Shown here: positions 46,200 through 55,172 of the stretch, one piece after another
How positions within the stretch are numbered: position 1 is the first letter of the stretch
How the letters are laid out: each line of letters starts with the position of its first letter
Source: Bradyrhizobium aeschynomenes
Lineage (GTDB): Bacteria; Pseudomonadota; Alphaproteobacteria; Rhizobiales; Xanthobacteraceae
Direction of reading: 5' to 3'
DNA: 64,000 bases
NCBI RefSeq assembly: GCF_013178945.1
Contig: NZ_JABFDM010000001.1
Span: 372,001-436,000 of the forward strand
Program-made: the position numbers and the translations under genes
The notes under the pieces: model-generated
The model's database searches: none
Told to the model about the DNA's origin: nothing
Seen by the model: only the letters and a program-made list of their open reading frames with translations

Positions 46200-46967
46200 A
46201 TGATGTCGTCACACAATACCGTCGTGGCAGCAGACGCGAACATGCCGGCAGCCGCGCGCATCCTCTGCGTCGAGGACGATCGCGAGATCGCGGCACTGCT
46301 CACCGAGCTGCTGCAGGAGCACGGCTTCGCGCCGCGCTTCGTCGCCTCGGCGGCGGCGATGAACGATGTCCTGCAGCGCGAGCAGGTCGATCTCATCATG
46401 CTCGACCTGATGCTGCCGGACGAGGACGGCATGAGCATCTGCCGCCGCCTGCGCCAGATCTCGACCGTGCCGATCATCATGGTGACGGCGAAGGGCGAGG
46501 ACATCGATCGCATCCTCGGCCTCGAGCTCGGCGCCGACGACTACGTCGTCAAGCCGTTCAATCCGCGCGAGCTGGTGGCGCGCATCCGCGCGCTGCTGCG
46601 CCGCTCGCAGCTGCATCCCGCTGTGATCGCAGCGCGGCAGGCGGCGATGAGCTTCGACGGCTGGCGCATCGAGCCGGCGACGCGCACGCTGTTCGATCCC
46701 GACCGCGTCAAGATCACCCTGACCAGCGCCGAGTTCGACATCCTGCTGACGTTCTGCCGCAATGCCGGTCGCGTGCTGTCGCGCGAGCAACTGATCGAGC
46801 AGGCGCATGGCGGCCAGGCCGGACCGGTCGAGCGCAGCATCGACGTCCACATCAGCCGCATCCGCCAGAAGATCGAGCCGGGCGCCAGGAGCTGGAGCAT
46901 GATCAAGACCGTGCGCCTCGGCGGCTATGTCTTCACGCCAAAGGTCGAGACCATCGATGAAGCCTGA
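46200..46967 (+). CDS. OmpR-family response regulator
   Basis: A 255-residue regulator. The receiver has ILCVEDDREIAALL, the phospho-acceptor aspartate in LIMLDLMLPDEDG, TAKGEDIDRI and the lysine in YVVKPFNPREL; the winged-helix domain ends RSIDVHISRIRQKIEPG...VRLGGYVFTP. It closely resembles the regulator at 25437-26177. It overlaps the histidine kinase gene by 11 bases and is divergent from the efflux operon across 229 bases, so it probably controls macAB-nodT. Confidence 0.95.
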   Translation: MMSSHNTVVAADANMPAAARILCVEDDREIAALLTELLQEHGFAPRFVASAAAMNDVLQREQVDLIMLDLMLPDEDGMSICRRLRQISTVPIIMVTAKGEDIDRILGLELGADDYVVKPFNPRELVARIRALLRRSQLHPAVIAARQAAMSFDGWRIEPATRTLFDPDRVKITLTSAEFDILLTFCRNAGRVLSREQLIEQAHGGQAGPVERSIDVHISRIRQKIEPGARSWSMIKTVRLGGYVFTPKVETIDEA

Positions 46968-48330
46968 CAGCAAGACGTGCCCGCGGCTCGGCCTCACCAC
47001 CCAGATCGTGACCTTGGCGTCGCTGTCGTTGCTGTTCGGCATGGTCGTGATGATCGCCGCAGCGCTGCTGTTTCTCGATCCGCCGGACGAGCAGGAATCC
47101 CCGGCCTACGGTATCGCCCGCGTCGCCGAGGCCGTGCATTTCGTGCGCGCCGCGAACGACCCCGTGGCGGTCGAGAGCAGCCTGTCGAGCCTGCGCAGCT
47201 CCGGCATCCAGGTCGAGCTGGTGCCGCTGACCGCGCTCACGCTGCTGGCCAAGCCGGTGCGCAACGTGCCCTTGACCTCGAAGCTCGCCCGCCGTCAGCT
47301 CGCCGTGTTGCGCGACATCACCATGCTGCACGGCGTCGGCTACGGCGCGGCGCCGCCGACCCAGATCATTGTCCAGGTCGACGGCGAGCGCGCGCTGGTG
47401 TTCGACGACGTGCCCCGGCTGGACTTCTGGCCGATGGTGGTCAAGCCGACGATGGTGTTCCTGTTCCTGATCCTGATCCTCGGCGTGCTGCTGTCGATCT
47501 ATGCAGCGCGGGCGATCATCCGGCCCTTGTCGGAGATGGCGCGCGCAGCGGCCGCGTTCGGCCGCTCGCCGGGCGCGCAGGAGCCGCTCAGCGGACGGGG
47601 TCCGCGGGAGATCGCCCAGGTCGCCGAGGCGCTCAACGACATGCAGGCGCGCATCCGCGCGCTGCTCGACGACCGCACGCGGATGCTGGCCGCGATCAGC
47701 CACGACCTGCGCACGCCGCTGACGCGGCTGCGGCTGCGCTCGGAGCGCATCGGCCAGGCCGACATGCGCAGCGCGATGCTGCGCGACATCGACCAGGTCA
47801 GCCGCATGCTCGACGAGACGCTCGATTACCTGCGCGACGACACCAAGGCCGAGCAGCCGGCGCGGATCGAGCTGTCGAGTCTGCTCGAGACCATCTGCTG
47901 CGACTTCGCTGATGTCGGCCACGCGGTCACCTATCATGGGCCGCAGCGCCTGGTCTGCGAGGGCCGGCCACGGGCACTGTCGCGCGCCGTCACCAACGTG
48001 GTCGAGAACGCCGTCAAGCACGGCAACGAGGTCATCGTCAGCCTGTCGGCGGTGGTCGACGGCATGATCGCCATCGAGGTCGCCGATGACGGCCCGGGCA
48101 TTCCCCAGGCGCTGCAGGCGCGCGCGCTGGAGCCGTTCGTCAAGCTCGACCAGGCCCGCTCCGCCGGCGGCTTCGGCTTGGGCCTGTCGATCGCGCAGGA
48201 GATCATGAAGAAGCACGACGGCGGCATCGCCTTGATGCCGAACACGCCGTGCGGCCTGCGGGTCCGCCTGTCGCTGCCGCTGCGGGCGGTGATGCCGGCA
48301 GCCGCGGCAATCCCGGCCAAGGTGGCGTGA
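46957..48330 (+). CDS. Sensor histidine kinase, partner of the efflux-linked regulator
   Basis: A 457-residue sensor with two membrane helices (about residues 17-38 and 165-187) around a small periplasmic domain. They are followed by a HAMP domain, the H-box AISHDLRTPLTRLRLR with H249, and an ATPase domain with NVVENAVKHG, DDGPGI and GFGLGLSIAQEI. The ATG at 46957 lies inside the end of the regulator gene, so the pair is coupled. Its layout parallels the kinase at 24047-25411, suggesting an old duplication of the two-gene unit. Confidence 0.94.
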   Translation: MKPDSKTCPRLGLTTQIVTLASLSLLFGMVVMIAAALLFLDPPDEQESPAYGIARVAEAVHFVRAANDPVAVESSLSSLRSSGIQVELVPLTALTLLAKPVRNVPLTSKLARRQLAVLRDITMLHGVGYGAAPPTQIIVQVDGERALVFDDVPRLDFWPMVVKPTMVFLFLILILGVLLSIYAARAIIRPLSEMARAAAAFGRSPGAQEPLSGRGPREIAQVAEALNDMQARIRALLDDRTRMLAAISHDLRTPLTRLRLRSERIGQADMRSAMLRDIDQVSRMLDETLDYLRDDTKAEQPARIELSSLLETICCDFADVGHAVTYHGPQRLVCEGRPRALSRAVTNVVENAVKHGNEVIVSLSAVVDGMIAIEVADDGPGIPQALQARALEPFVKLDQARSAGGFGLGLSIAQEIMKKHDGGIALMPNTPCGLRVRLSLPLRAVMPAAAAIPAKVA

Positions 48331-48409
48331 GCCGTGCGCCGAGCGAGAAGCGCCCCGCCGGTGCTTGATCCCGGCAGGGCTCCGGCGTCGCTGACGTCGA
48401 GGGACGGCG

Positions 48410-49189
48410 TCAGCTCACGCGTTTCCAGGTCTGGCCGCCGCAGAACAGGCCGCCGAAGGCGCAACCCTGGACCCGCAGCGTGTTCGGGTTCTTGAGCACC
48501 ACGGTCGAGTCGTAGTTGCCGCCGCCGTCGGGATCATGGATGCGGCCGACCCATTTGCTGTCCTTCGGCTTCATGTTGATCAGGATCTTCTCGCGCGTCT
48601 TCTCGGCGTAGCCGCAGATGTTGGGACCGCACGGCTCGATCACGACATTGCCTTTGCCGCCCTCCGTGGCCCACAGGCCGAGCGGCGAGTTCGGGTCTGC
48701 GGCCGGTGCGGGCTGAGCGGCCGGCGCGGCGGCAACGGTCGTCGGCACGGGCGCAGGGGCCGGCGCCGCAGCGACCGGTGGCGGCGCTGCCACCGTCGCG
48801 GTCGAGGTGACGGGCGCCGGCGGCACCGGCATCTGCACCGTTGCGGGGGGGGCGACCGGAGCAGGGGCGGCCGGCGCCGCGACGGCGGGCGCGGCTGCGA
48901 CGGCCGCGGGCGTGTTGACGACGGGAGAAGGTGCGACGGGAGCTGCCGCCGCAGGCGCGGCGGCTGCCGGTGCCGCCGCGCTCGTCGCCGGCGCATCGTC
49001 ATCGTCGAGCTTGGATTTCAGCCCGCTGAGATCGATGCCGGACACCTGCAGGCAGGACAGCGACTGGCAATTGCGCGGTACGGTGACGCGGATCTTGCGG
49101 CCGTCGAAATCGAACGCGATCGAGCTGCCGGCCTGCGCGGCGCTGCTGGCGATCAGAATGGCGGCTGCGGCCAGAAACACGGACTTCAT
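48410..49189 (-). CDS. DUF2147-like exported protein with Ala/Pro linker
   Basis: A 259-residue protein with a signal peptide (MKSVFLAAAAILIASSAAQA), an N-terminal 50-residue globular part with two cysteines (NCQSLSCLQVSGIDL), a linker of about 110 residues made almost only of Ala, Pro and Val, and a C-terminal DUF2147-like domain (SPLGLWATEGGKGNVVIEPCGPNICGYA to the end). GGGAG precedes the ATG at 49189. It is likely a periplasmic protein with an extended spacer. Function is unknown. Confidence 0.8.
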   Translation of the reverse strand: MKSVFLAAAAILIASSAAQAGSSIAFDFDGRKIRVTVPRNCQSLSCLQVSGIDLSGLKSKLDDDDAPATSAAAPAAAAPAAAAPVAPSPVVNTPAAVAAAPAVAAPAAPAPVAPPATVQMPVPPAPVTSTATVAAPPPVAAAPAPAPVPTTVAAAPAAQPAPAADPNSPLGLWATEGGKGNVVIEPCGPNICGYAEKTREKILINMKPKDSKWVGRIHDPDGGGNYDSTVVLKNPNTLRVQGCAFGGLFCGGQTWKRVS

Positions 49190-49333
49190 GGATGGAGCTC
49201 CCTCGGGCGGCGTCGTGAACCTGAGGGAACTCTTAAGGGGGCTGGAACCCACCGGTCTGTGATGCAGGTCACCGTCGCGTCTGCGCCGATCGGGCGACGC
49301 GGCCGGTCACGCGCGCGTCAAGCGCAGCGGCTT

Positions 49334-49417
49334 CTAGACCAGCCCGATCACGATTGCGCCAACGAAGGCAAACGCAGCATACGCGACCATCGTGCTCAAC
49401 CGACCAGCAGGGGTCAT
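49334..49417 (-). CDS. 27-residue hydrophobic micro-protein
   Basis: The frame encodes MTPAGRLSTMVAYAAFAFVG followed by AIVIGLV, a single predicted membrane helix. Its ATG overlaps the TGA of the 49-residue gene (ATGA), and GGGAG lies eight bases upstream. The coupling and the helix argue for a real micro-protein, but it is too short for confident statistics. Confidence 0.45.
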   Translation of the reverse strand: MTPAGRLSTMVAYAAFAFVGAIVIGLV

Positions 49418-49563
49418 GACACGGCTCCCGTTCTCAGCGTTTTTCGGACTGCGGCGAAGATTAACATGTCCGCATCGGCAGAAAAGACAGCGCCGCTGCC
49501 GCTTGCGCGGGTTTCGATCAGCTCGCGAGCCGCGATGGTTTCCGCACCGTCAACGGACGGCAT
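49414..49563 (-). CDS. 49-residue small protein
   Basis: A short frame starting MPSVDGAETIAARELIETRA, with a very good ribosome site (AAGGAG, seven bases upstream). It is probably cytoplasmic. Its stop codon overlaps the start of the 27-residue membrane micro-protein. It is divergent from the extensin-like gene, whose start is 38 bases away. I do not recognise a family. Confidence 0.5.
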   Translation of the reverse strand: MPSVDGAETIAARELIETRASGSGAVFSADADMLIFAAVRKTLRTGAVS

Positions 49564-49601
49564 TGACAGCTCCTTAAGCAAATTGCCGCAAACCTCTGCA
49601 G

Positions 49602-50804
49602 ATGACGCGCGGAGTTCGTTTGTATCTCGTCGGCTCCATCGTCCTTGTCTCGCTTGCGGGTTGCGGCCGTGGATTCTTCCAGGAGCGCGAGCCGTGGCGG
49701 GCCGAGGCCGAGATCGCCTGCCTGAAATCAGGGGCCGTGAAGGAGAGTGCGGACATCGTCCGTATCGATCCGATCTCCGGCCCGGGCATGTGCGGCGCCG
49801 ACTATCCACTCAAGGTCGCGGCGCTCGGCGAAGCCACCGCGACCTACGGCTTTGCCGACGAGAGCCTGCGTCCTCCGGCAACGATCGGCGGCCAGCCGCG
49901 CTGGCCGATCAACCGGTCGGCGCCGGGCTATTCACCGCCCACCACCTATCAGCCGCCAGCAGCGCCACCGCCGAGCTATCCGTCGTCGACCTATTCGTCG
50001 TCCAGCGTGGCGCCGCGCGCGCCATCCTATGGCGCACCCGCCGGTGCGCCGCTGCAGCTCGAGCCGCCGGCCGGCGAGGACGACGTCAACCTGCCGCCCG
50101 ACGGCTCCTATCCCGCTTCGCCCTACCGCACGCAGCCTGCCACTCCGCGATCGGCCTATCCGCAGCAGCCGGAGGCGCCGCCGCGGCTCGGCCCGTCGCG
50201 CGATCCGGTCGGCACGGTCGGCCCCGTCGCGGTCAAGCCGACGGCGACGCTCGCCTGTCCGATCGTCTCGGCGCTGGACCGCTGGATCGCGGAGTCGGTG
50301 CAGCCGGCGGCGCAGCGCTGGTTCGGCACCAAGGTCGTCGAGATCAAGCAGATCTCGGCCTATTCCTGCCGGGGCATGAACGGCAATCCCAGCGCGCATA
50401 TTTCCGAGCACGCGTTCGGCAACGCGCTCGACATCTCCGCCTTCATGCTCGCCGACGGCCGCCGCATCACCGTCAAGGACGGCTGGATTGGATTGCCGGA
50501 GGAGCAGGGCTTTCTGCGCGACATCCAGGGCGGGGCGTGCCAGCAGTTCACCACGGTGCTGGCGCCGGGTTCGAACGTCTATCACTACGACCACATCCAT
50601 GTGGACCTGATGCGCCGCGCCAGCCGGCGGCTGATCTGCCAGCCTGCCGCGCAATCCGGCGAGACGGTCGCCGCCCGCGCCCAGCAGCGCCGCTACGGCT
50701 ACGGCCAGCGCGAGCCGGATGTCACCAGCTCCATCGCGCCGCGCAAGCAGGCCAAGTCGATCGGCCAGCTGATCAACGAGGAAGACGAGTTCCGGGATTA
50801 TTGA
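49602..50804 (+). CDS. Extensin-like C-terminal domain lipoprotein
   Basis: A 400-residue protein with a lipoprotein signal (LVGSIVLVSLAGC), a Pro/Ser/Tyr-rich middle (about residues 105-200), and the extensin-like C-terminal domain with five or more cysteines. SAHISEHAFGNALDISAFMLADG and later HYDHIHVDLMRR give an H-x6-D...HxH pattern as in M15-type metallopeptidases, so it may cleave peptidoglycan peptides (inference). The C-terminal 70 residues are polar. It is a single gene. Confidence 0.88.
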   Translation: MTRGVRLYLVGSIVLVSLAGCGRGFFQEREPWRAEAEIACLKSGAVKESADIVRIDPISGPGMCGADYPLKVAALGEATATYGFADESLRPPATIGGQPRWPINRSAPGYSPPTTYQPPAAPPPSYPSSTYSSSSVAPRAPSYGAPAGAPLQLEPPAGEDDVNLPPDGSYPASPYRTQPATPRSAYPQQPEAPPRLGPSRDPVGTVGPVAVKPTATLACPIVSALDRWIAESVQPAAQRWFGTKVVEIKQISAYSCRGMNGNPSAHISEHAFGNALDISAFMLADGRRITVKDGWIGLPEEQGFLRDIQGGACQQFTTVLAPGSNVYHYDHIHVDLMRRASRRLICQPAAQSGETVAARAQQRRYGYGQREPDVTSSIAPRKQAKSIGQLINEEDEFRDY

Positions 50805-51088
50805 GAACGAGGCGAATGGCGAGCGGTGAATCGGGAACGTTCACCTCGCTGCTCGCTATTCGCCACTCGCTCGCGCGGCTGTGTGCGGCTGTGGATTTCT
50901 CGCCCCGGTAAGCGCCCTTGCGCGCCATCTGTCCCGCTGCGGAACGCAAATGCAGTCGGAGCGCGCGGCGCGTTAGGATTCCCTTCACCAGCTTCGTCGT
51001 CCGCCATTGGCCGACACTAGACCTGCCACAGTCGCCAGGAACAAGGCGCGCGGGGTCCTGGTTGCAGGCGGGATTGGGAGTGGCGGAG

Positions 51089-51334
51089 ATGGCATTGTAT
51101 CGCATCAGGGCGATTGGCTCAGGCTTCGAGGTCGGCACCGAAGAGCAGCCGGTTCTGGTGTGCCGCTCGCTGAAGATCGCGCGCCGCGCCGTCGCCGACG
51201 CGCAGCGGCTGGAGCGGATGCCGCCGAGGCCAATCCCGTGGCGGGTGTCGCCGGGTGCGCCGGCGGCCGCAGCGGACGATGTCGCGGATCATGAGATCGC
51301 GATCGTGGCGGATGGTCCGCCTTTGTGCTGCTGA
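51089..51334 (+). CDS. Small hypothetical protein
   Basis: An 81-residue frame starting MALYRIRAIGSGFEVGTEEQ with GGGAG eight bases upstream. The first 40 residues look like a real folded segment (PVLVCRSLKIARRAVADAQRL); the C terminus is Pro/Ala-rich and ends in two cysteines. It ends at the base before the convergent methyltransferase stop codon. No family is recognised. The 284 bases before it (50805-51088) hold no gene that I can support. Confidence 0.5.
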   Translation: MALYRIRAIGSGFEVGTEEQPVLVCRSLKIARRAVADAQRLERMPPRPIPWRVSPGAPAAAADDVADHEIAIVADGPPLCC

Positions 51335-51949
51335 CTAACAGGCTTGGAACCGGCAGAACTGGAATTTCTGCACCGAGCCCCACGGCGTGCGATGCGCCTC
51401 GGTGCAGTTGTCTTGCAGCACGAAGCCGGTGCCGAGCGTTCCGGCGAGACTCTGGGCATCGTAGCGCACGACCGGCAGCCCGCTGCATTTCTCCGGACCA
51501 TCGAGGGCAAAGGTGCCGATGATCACGGCGCCGCCGGGCACGACGGCGCTGCGCAGCTGCACGACATAGGCTTCACGATCGACAGCGTCGGTGAGGAAGT
51601 GGAACGCGGCGCGATCGTGCCAGACGTCATAGCTCGCTTGCGGCCTCCAGCGCGTGACATCCGCCGCGATCCAGCCGACGGTTGCCGCAGGCGCACCGAG
51701 CCGGGCGCGCGCCGCCGCCAGCGCTGCTTCGGAAATGTCGAGCACAGTCAGCGCGCCATAGCCCGCCGTCAGCAGCGCATCGACCAGCCGCGAGGCGCCG
51801 CCGCCAACGTCGATGATGCGCGATGAAGGCCCGGCGCCGGCCTCGCGGATCAGCCGCAGCGACGTCGCCGGCTCGTCCTGATGCCAGCTGACCTCGGTCT
51901 CGGTCTTGGTGGTGTAGACGGTCTGCCAATGGGCGGTGCGGTCGGTCAC
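51335..51949 (-). CDS. Class I SAM-dependent methyltransferase
   Basis: A 204-residue cytosolic protein. HWQTVYTTKTETEVSWHQDEPATSL is the start of a known methyltransferase subgroup, followed by RIIDVGGGASRLVDALL (SAM motif I), LTVLDISEAALAAARARLG, WHDRAAFHFLTD and PGGAVIIGTFALDGPEKCSGLPV. The methyl acceptor is unknown; thiol or small-molecule methylation is possible. The start is taken as a GTG at 51949, where homology seems to begin; the frame is open to 52045 without protein-like sequence. Confidence 0.8.
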   Translation of the reverse strand: MTDRTAHWQTVYTTKTETEVSWHQDEPATSLRLIREAGAGPSSRIIDVGGGASRLVDALLTAGYGALTVLDISEAALAAARARLGAPAATVGWIAADVTRWRPQASYDVWHDRAAFHFLTDAVDREAYVVQLRSAVVPGGAVIIGTFALDGPEKCSGLPVVRYDAQSLAGTLGTGFVLQDNCTEAHRTPWGSVQKFQFCRFQAC

Positions 51950-52046
51950 GGTGGGCTCTGGATGTCTCGGCGCAGCGTGCGAGGATAGCACGAGCCGAGC
52001 CGCGGCGTGCGATGGCGGCCGGGCGGGGAGCGGAACAGCCGCCACT

Positions 52047-52096
52047 CGTCGTCATCCGGGTTCAAGGCCCGCGGCCTTGCCGCGGAATGACGGTGG
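52047..52096. repeat. Short palindromic repeat relative
   Basis: CGTCATCCGGGTTCAAGGCCCGCGG and the following CCTTGCCGCGGAATGACG pair imperfectly. It resembles the ends of the family A and D elements and lies between the convergent-side end of the TonB receptor gene and the methyltransferase. Confidence 0.4.
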
Positions 52097-52111
52097 GGGC
52101 ACCGCGTTGGA

Positions 52112-54487
52112 TTAGAACGTCCCCGCCACCGTCACCCGGAATGTCAGCGGCTCGATCGGGTGCAGCACGCGGTCCATCACGCCGGTCTGGCAGACCTGCG
52201 CCGGCACGCCTGTCGGCGCGCTGCCGTAGCAGTCCTTGTAGAGCTGGTCGGTCGGCAGCAGCGAGCCGTAGCCGTAGGAGATCTGGCTGGCCTTGGTGTT
52301 GAGCAGGTTCAGCACGTCGAGCTGGATGCGCCAGCCATTGGCGTCGCGGAAGCCGATGCGGCCGTTGAACACGCTGGTCGCGGTCGAGCGGAAGTAGTTG
52401 TCCTCGGTCAGCGGCGTCGATCCGAGATAGCGCCAGCGCAAGGACCCGAACCAGCCGGTCTTCTCGCCCAGTGTGATGCCGGCCGAGGCGATCATCGACG
52501 GCGCGTTGGGGATGTAATTGCCGGGCGCGTTGCCGCGCAGCACCTCGGCCGTCGCGCCGGCTGCGACGGCCGCGACGAGCTGGTTATAGGTGTCGGCCTG
52601 GCCGTCGTCGGAGCCGACGAAGCGGGCATGCGTCATCGCCAGATCGGCATCGATGTCGATCCACGACGCCGGGCGGTAATGGTTGGTCAGCTCGAAGCCA
52701 TAGCGCCGGCTCGGCCGGCTCGCCTCGGTGTTGCCGGCATCGCCGGAGAACAGGATCTCGGAGTCCTGGTTGAGCATGAACAGGCTGAGCGACGAGTCGA
52801 GCCCCGGGATGATGCGCGTGCGAACGCCGACCTCGGCGCCCTTGGTGCGCACCAGAAGGGGCGAGGAGTCGATCCTGGTGCTCGGCGCAGTCGGATCGTC
52901 CGTGGTGGTGGCGCCGCGGGCGTCGTTGCTGTGCATGCCATAGCCGGCGCCGACGAAGAACTCGGTCTTGTTGAACGGCCCGATCACCATCCTGAATTTC
53001 GGACTGCCGAGGCTGGCTGCAGCATCGCCGGTGTTGTTGCCGTTGGTCAGCGAATACACGTGGGTCTGATAATAGTCGCCGCGATAGCCGACCGTGGTGC
53101 GCAGCCAGTCGGTCCAGCGCACGGTGTTCTCGACATAGAGCCCGACGCTGCCTTCACCGACCTTGTCGGCGCGAACGATGCCGGTTTCATTTTGATCGAT
53201 GTCGGAGAGCAGCACCCGCTGACGGGTGTTGGTCAGCGCCAGCGCGATGTCGTCATAGCGCGTCTGGATCCCGATCGTCGTCTCCATCGGCCGCCCCGCG
53301 AAGCTGCCGTTGATTGTCCGCGACGCGTTGGCGCCGAGCATCAGCCGGTCGTCGTGCTGGTGAAACTGATCGCCGTAGGTCGGGTTGCTGAGCGCATAGG
53401 TGAAGTTGTTGTAGAGATCGAGCTGGCTCTTGACCACATAGGCGTTGGCCTTCCAGGAGCCGGCGTCGTCGGTGCCGGCAATGCGGCCTGACAGCGCGAA
53501 GCGGTTGGTCTTGCCGCCGTCGGTCGGATCGTACGCGTCGTAGCGGCCGAGATCGCCCAAGGTGATCGCACGCTCCGGCACCTGGTCGGTCGAGGTCCAG
53601 CGGTTTGCATAGGCCATGCCGGTGATGGAGAAGCCGTCGGTCGCGGTGCCCTGCGAGTAGCGCATCAGGCCGTTGATCTTCTTGGCATCGTCGGGCGTGG
53701 TCCAGGGACCGTCATAGCGGCCGGCTTCGCCGGCAATCAGGAGGTGGCCGTCGCCGACATGCACCGAGTCCATGCCGAAGAAACGGCGATAGCCGAAGCT
53801 GCCGGCCGTCATCTGCGCGATCGCCTTGGGTACGCTGTCGATCAGGCCGATATGGACACTTCCCACCGAGGCGAAGTCGCCTTCGTCGGCGAAGTAGGGG
53901 CCCTTGCGGACGTCGACCCGGCCGATCGTCTCCGGCATCAGCCAGTTCAGATCGGCGTAGCCCTGGCCGTGCGCATGGGTGCGCATGTTGACCGGCACGC
54001 CGTCGACGAACAGCGCGAGGTCGGTGCCGTGATCGAGATTGTAGCCGCGCAGGAAATACTGGTTGGCTTTGCCTTCGCCGGAATGCTGCGTGACGATCAG
54101 GCCGGGCACCGCCTCCAGCACCTCGCCGGGACGCGTCGCCGGGCGCGCGTTGATCTCCTCGCCGGTAATCACTGTCTCGCTCGCCATGTCCCGCGGGCGT
54201 GCCGCGCCTGAGCCGACACTGGGCGCTCCGGAAGGCGCCGAGGCCGCTGCGGCTGTCGCTGCTGGCGTTGCGCCGGCGCGCGGGCGTGCTGCGCCGGGTT
54301 TCGGCTGTTGCGCCGCGCGTCGTGCCTGCGGCTTGGCGGTTCGCTTGGGCGCATCGACATCGACGGTTGGCAATTCGGCGGGGGCACGCTCCGGATGGGC
54401 CTCCGCCTGCTGCGCCAATGCCGCCATCAGCACCCCAACACTCGCTCCACGCCACCGCATCGTCGCCACGCGCCTCGATCTCACCAT
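52112..54487 (-). CDS. TonB-dependent outer-membrane receptor, probable nickel uptake
   Basis: A 791-residue receptor. After an export segment (about residues 10-30) and an Ala/Pro/Arg-rich stretch (residues 35-95), the plug starts at SETVITGEEINARPATRPGEVLEAVPGLIV and contains GEGKANQYFLRGYNLDHGTDLALFVDGVPVNMRTHAHGQGY. The 22-strand barrel ends in an aromatic residue (FRVTVAGTF). It is divergent from nikR with a perfect NikR operator between them, which points to nickel (or a nickel chelate) as the substrate. On the minus strand TTGACA within the operator, 17 bases, then TAGCGT could form the promoter. Confidence 0.93.
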   Translation of the reverse strand: MVRSRRVATMRWRGASVGVLMAALAQQAEAHPERAPAELPTVDVDAPKRTAKPQARRAAQQPKPGAARPRAGATPAATAAAASAPSGAPSVGSGAARPRDMASETVITGEEINARPATRPGEVLEAVPGLIVTQHSGEGKANQYFLRGYNLDHGTDLALFVDGVPVNMRTHAHGQGYADLNWLMPETIGRVDVRKGPYFADEGDFASVGSVHIGLIDSVPKAIAQMTAGSFGYRRFFGMDSVHVGDGHLLIAGEAGRYDGPWTTPDDAKKINGLMRYSQGTATDGFSITGMAYANRWTSTDQVPERAITLGDLGRYDAYDPTDGGKTNRFALSGRIAGTDDAGSWKANAYVVKSQLDLYNNFTYALSNPTYGDQFHQHDDRLMLGANASRTINGSFAGRPMETTIGIQTRYDDIALALTNTRQRVLLSDIDQNETGIVRADKVGEGSVGLYVENTVRWTDWLRTTVGYRGDYYQTHVYSLTNGNNTGDAAASLGSPKFRMVIGPFNKTEFFVGAGYGMHSNDARGATTTDDPTAPSTRIDSSPLLVRTKGAEVGVRTRIIPGLDSSLSLFMLNQDSEILFSGDAGNTEASRPSRRYGFELTNHYRPASWIDIDADLAMTHARFVGSDDGQADTYNQLVAAVAAGATAEVLRGNAPGNYIPNAPSMIASAGITLGEKTGWFGSLRWRYLGSTPLTEDNYFRSTATSVFNGRIGFRDANGWRIQLDVLNLLNTKASQISYGYGSLLPTDQLYKDCYGSAPTGVPAQVCQTGVMDRVLHPIEPLTFRVTVAGTF

Positions 54488-54587
54488 CGGGCGTGCACCG
54501 TCGTTGGCCGCGAGCCCTCATTGGCCGGCGGCACGCGCGCTTGGATCGCCCCACTGTCGAGTGTTAAAGAACGCTAAGGTGACACCG

Positions 54588-54615
54588 GTATGATGTCAAC
54601 GTGGAAACATCATAC
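54588..54615. promoter_or_regulatory. NikR operator
   Basis: GTATGA-N16-TCATAC matches the E. coli NikR operator exactly, and the palindrome extends two more pairs inward (GTATGATG...CATCATAC). It lies 100 bases upstream of the receptor ATG and 33 bases before the nikR ATG. It overlaps a candidate -35 element of the receptor promoter. Nickel-bound NikR should repress both directions. Confidence 0.92.
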
Positions 54616-54648
54616 TTCGACGACACTGTTGCCGCCGGGAGACGATGC

Positions 54649-55146
54649 ATGCAGCGCCTGACGATCACCATCGACGACGATCTGCTCGCGGAGGTTGACG
54701 CCTTCATGGCGACGCGCGGCTACGACAATCGCTCGGAGGCGTTTCGCGACCTGCTTCGCAGCGGGCTCGAGAGCGCCGACAATGTCGGCACCGACAGCCG
54801 TGCCTGCATTGCGACGCTGAGCTACGTCTACGACCATGCTGCGCGCGAACTACCGAAGCGGCTGACGCAGGAGGCGCACGATCATTCCGGCCTCGCCCAG
54901 GCCACCCTGCACGTTCACATCGACCAGGAGAGCTGCCTCGAAGTCACCGTGCTCAAGGGCGAGAGGGGCGAGGTCAAGGCCTTCGCCGACCACGTCATCG
55001 CCGAACGCGGCGTCCGCCACGGTCACGTCGCGATGATGCCGATCGAGGCGGCGGTCGGGCATGGGCACGCGCAGAGTCATTCGCACAGCCATAGCAGCAG
55101 CCACAGCCATTCACACTCCCACACGACCAAGAGTGCGAAGAAGTAG
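54649..55146 (+). CDS. nikR: Nickel-responsive regulator NikR with histidine-rich tail
   Basis: A 165-residue ribbon-helix-helix repressor. Residues 1-45 (MQRLTITIDDDLLAEVDAFM...RSEAFRDLLRSGL) form the DNA-binding domain; the ACT-like domain carries the nickel ligands H77, H88, H90 and C96, equal to H76, H87, H89 and C95 of the E. coli protein. Residues 138-158 are an extra tail with nine histidines alternating with serine or glycine, absent from the 133-residue E. coli protein. The ATG at 54649 is chosen because the longer frame would start inside the operator. Confidence 0.97.
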   Translation: MQRLTITIDDDLLAEVDAFMATRGYDNRSEAFRDLLRSGLESADNVGTDSRACIATLSYVYDHAARELPKRLTQEAHDHSGLAQATLHVHIDQESCLEVTVLKGERGEVKAFADHVIAERGVRHGHVAMMPIEAAVGHGHAQSHSHSHSSSHSHSHSHTTKSAKK

Positions 55147-55172
55147 ACGCCTCCTGGCCGCCACACACTCGG

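Noticed and set aside
54601..55146. NikR starting at the GTG at 54601
   Set aside because: That start is inside the operator; the RHH domain begins at the ATG at 54649, which has its own ribosome site.
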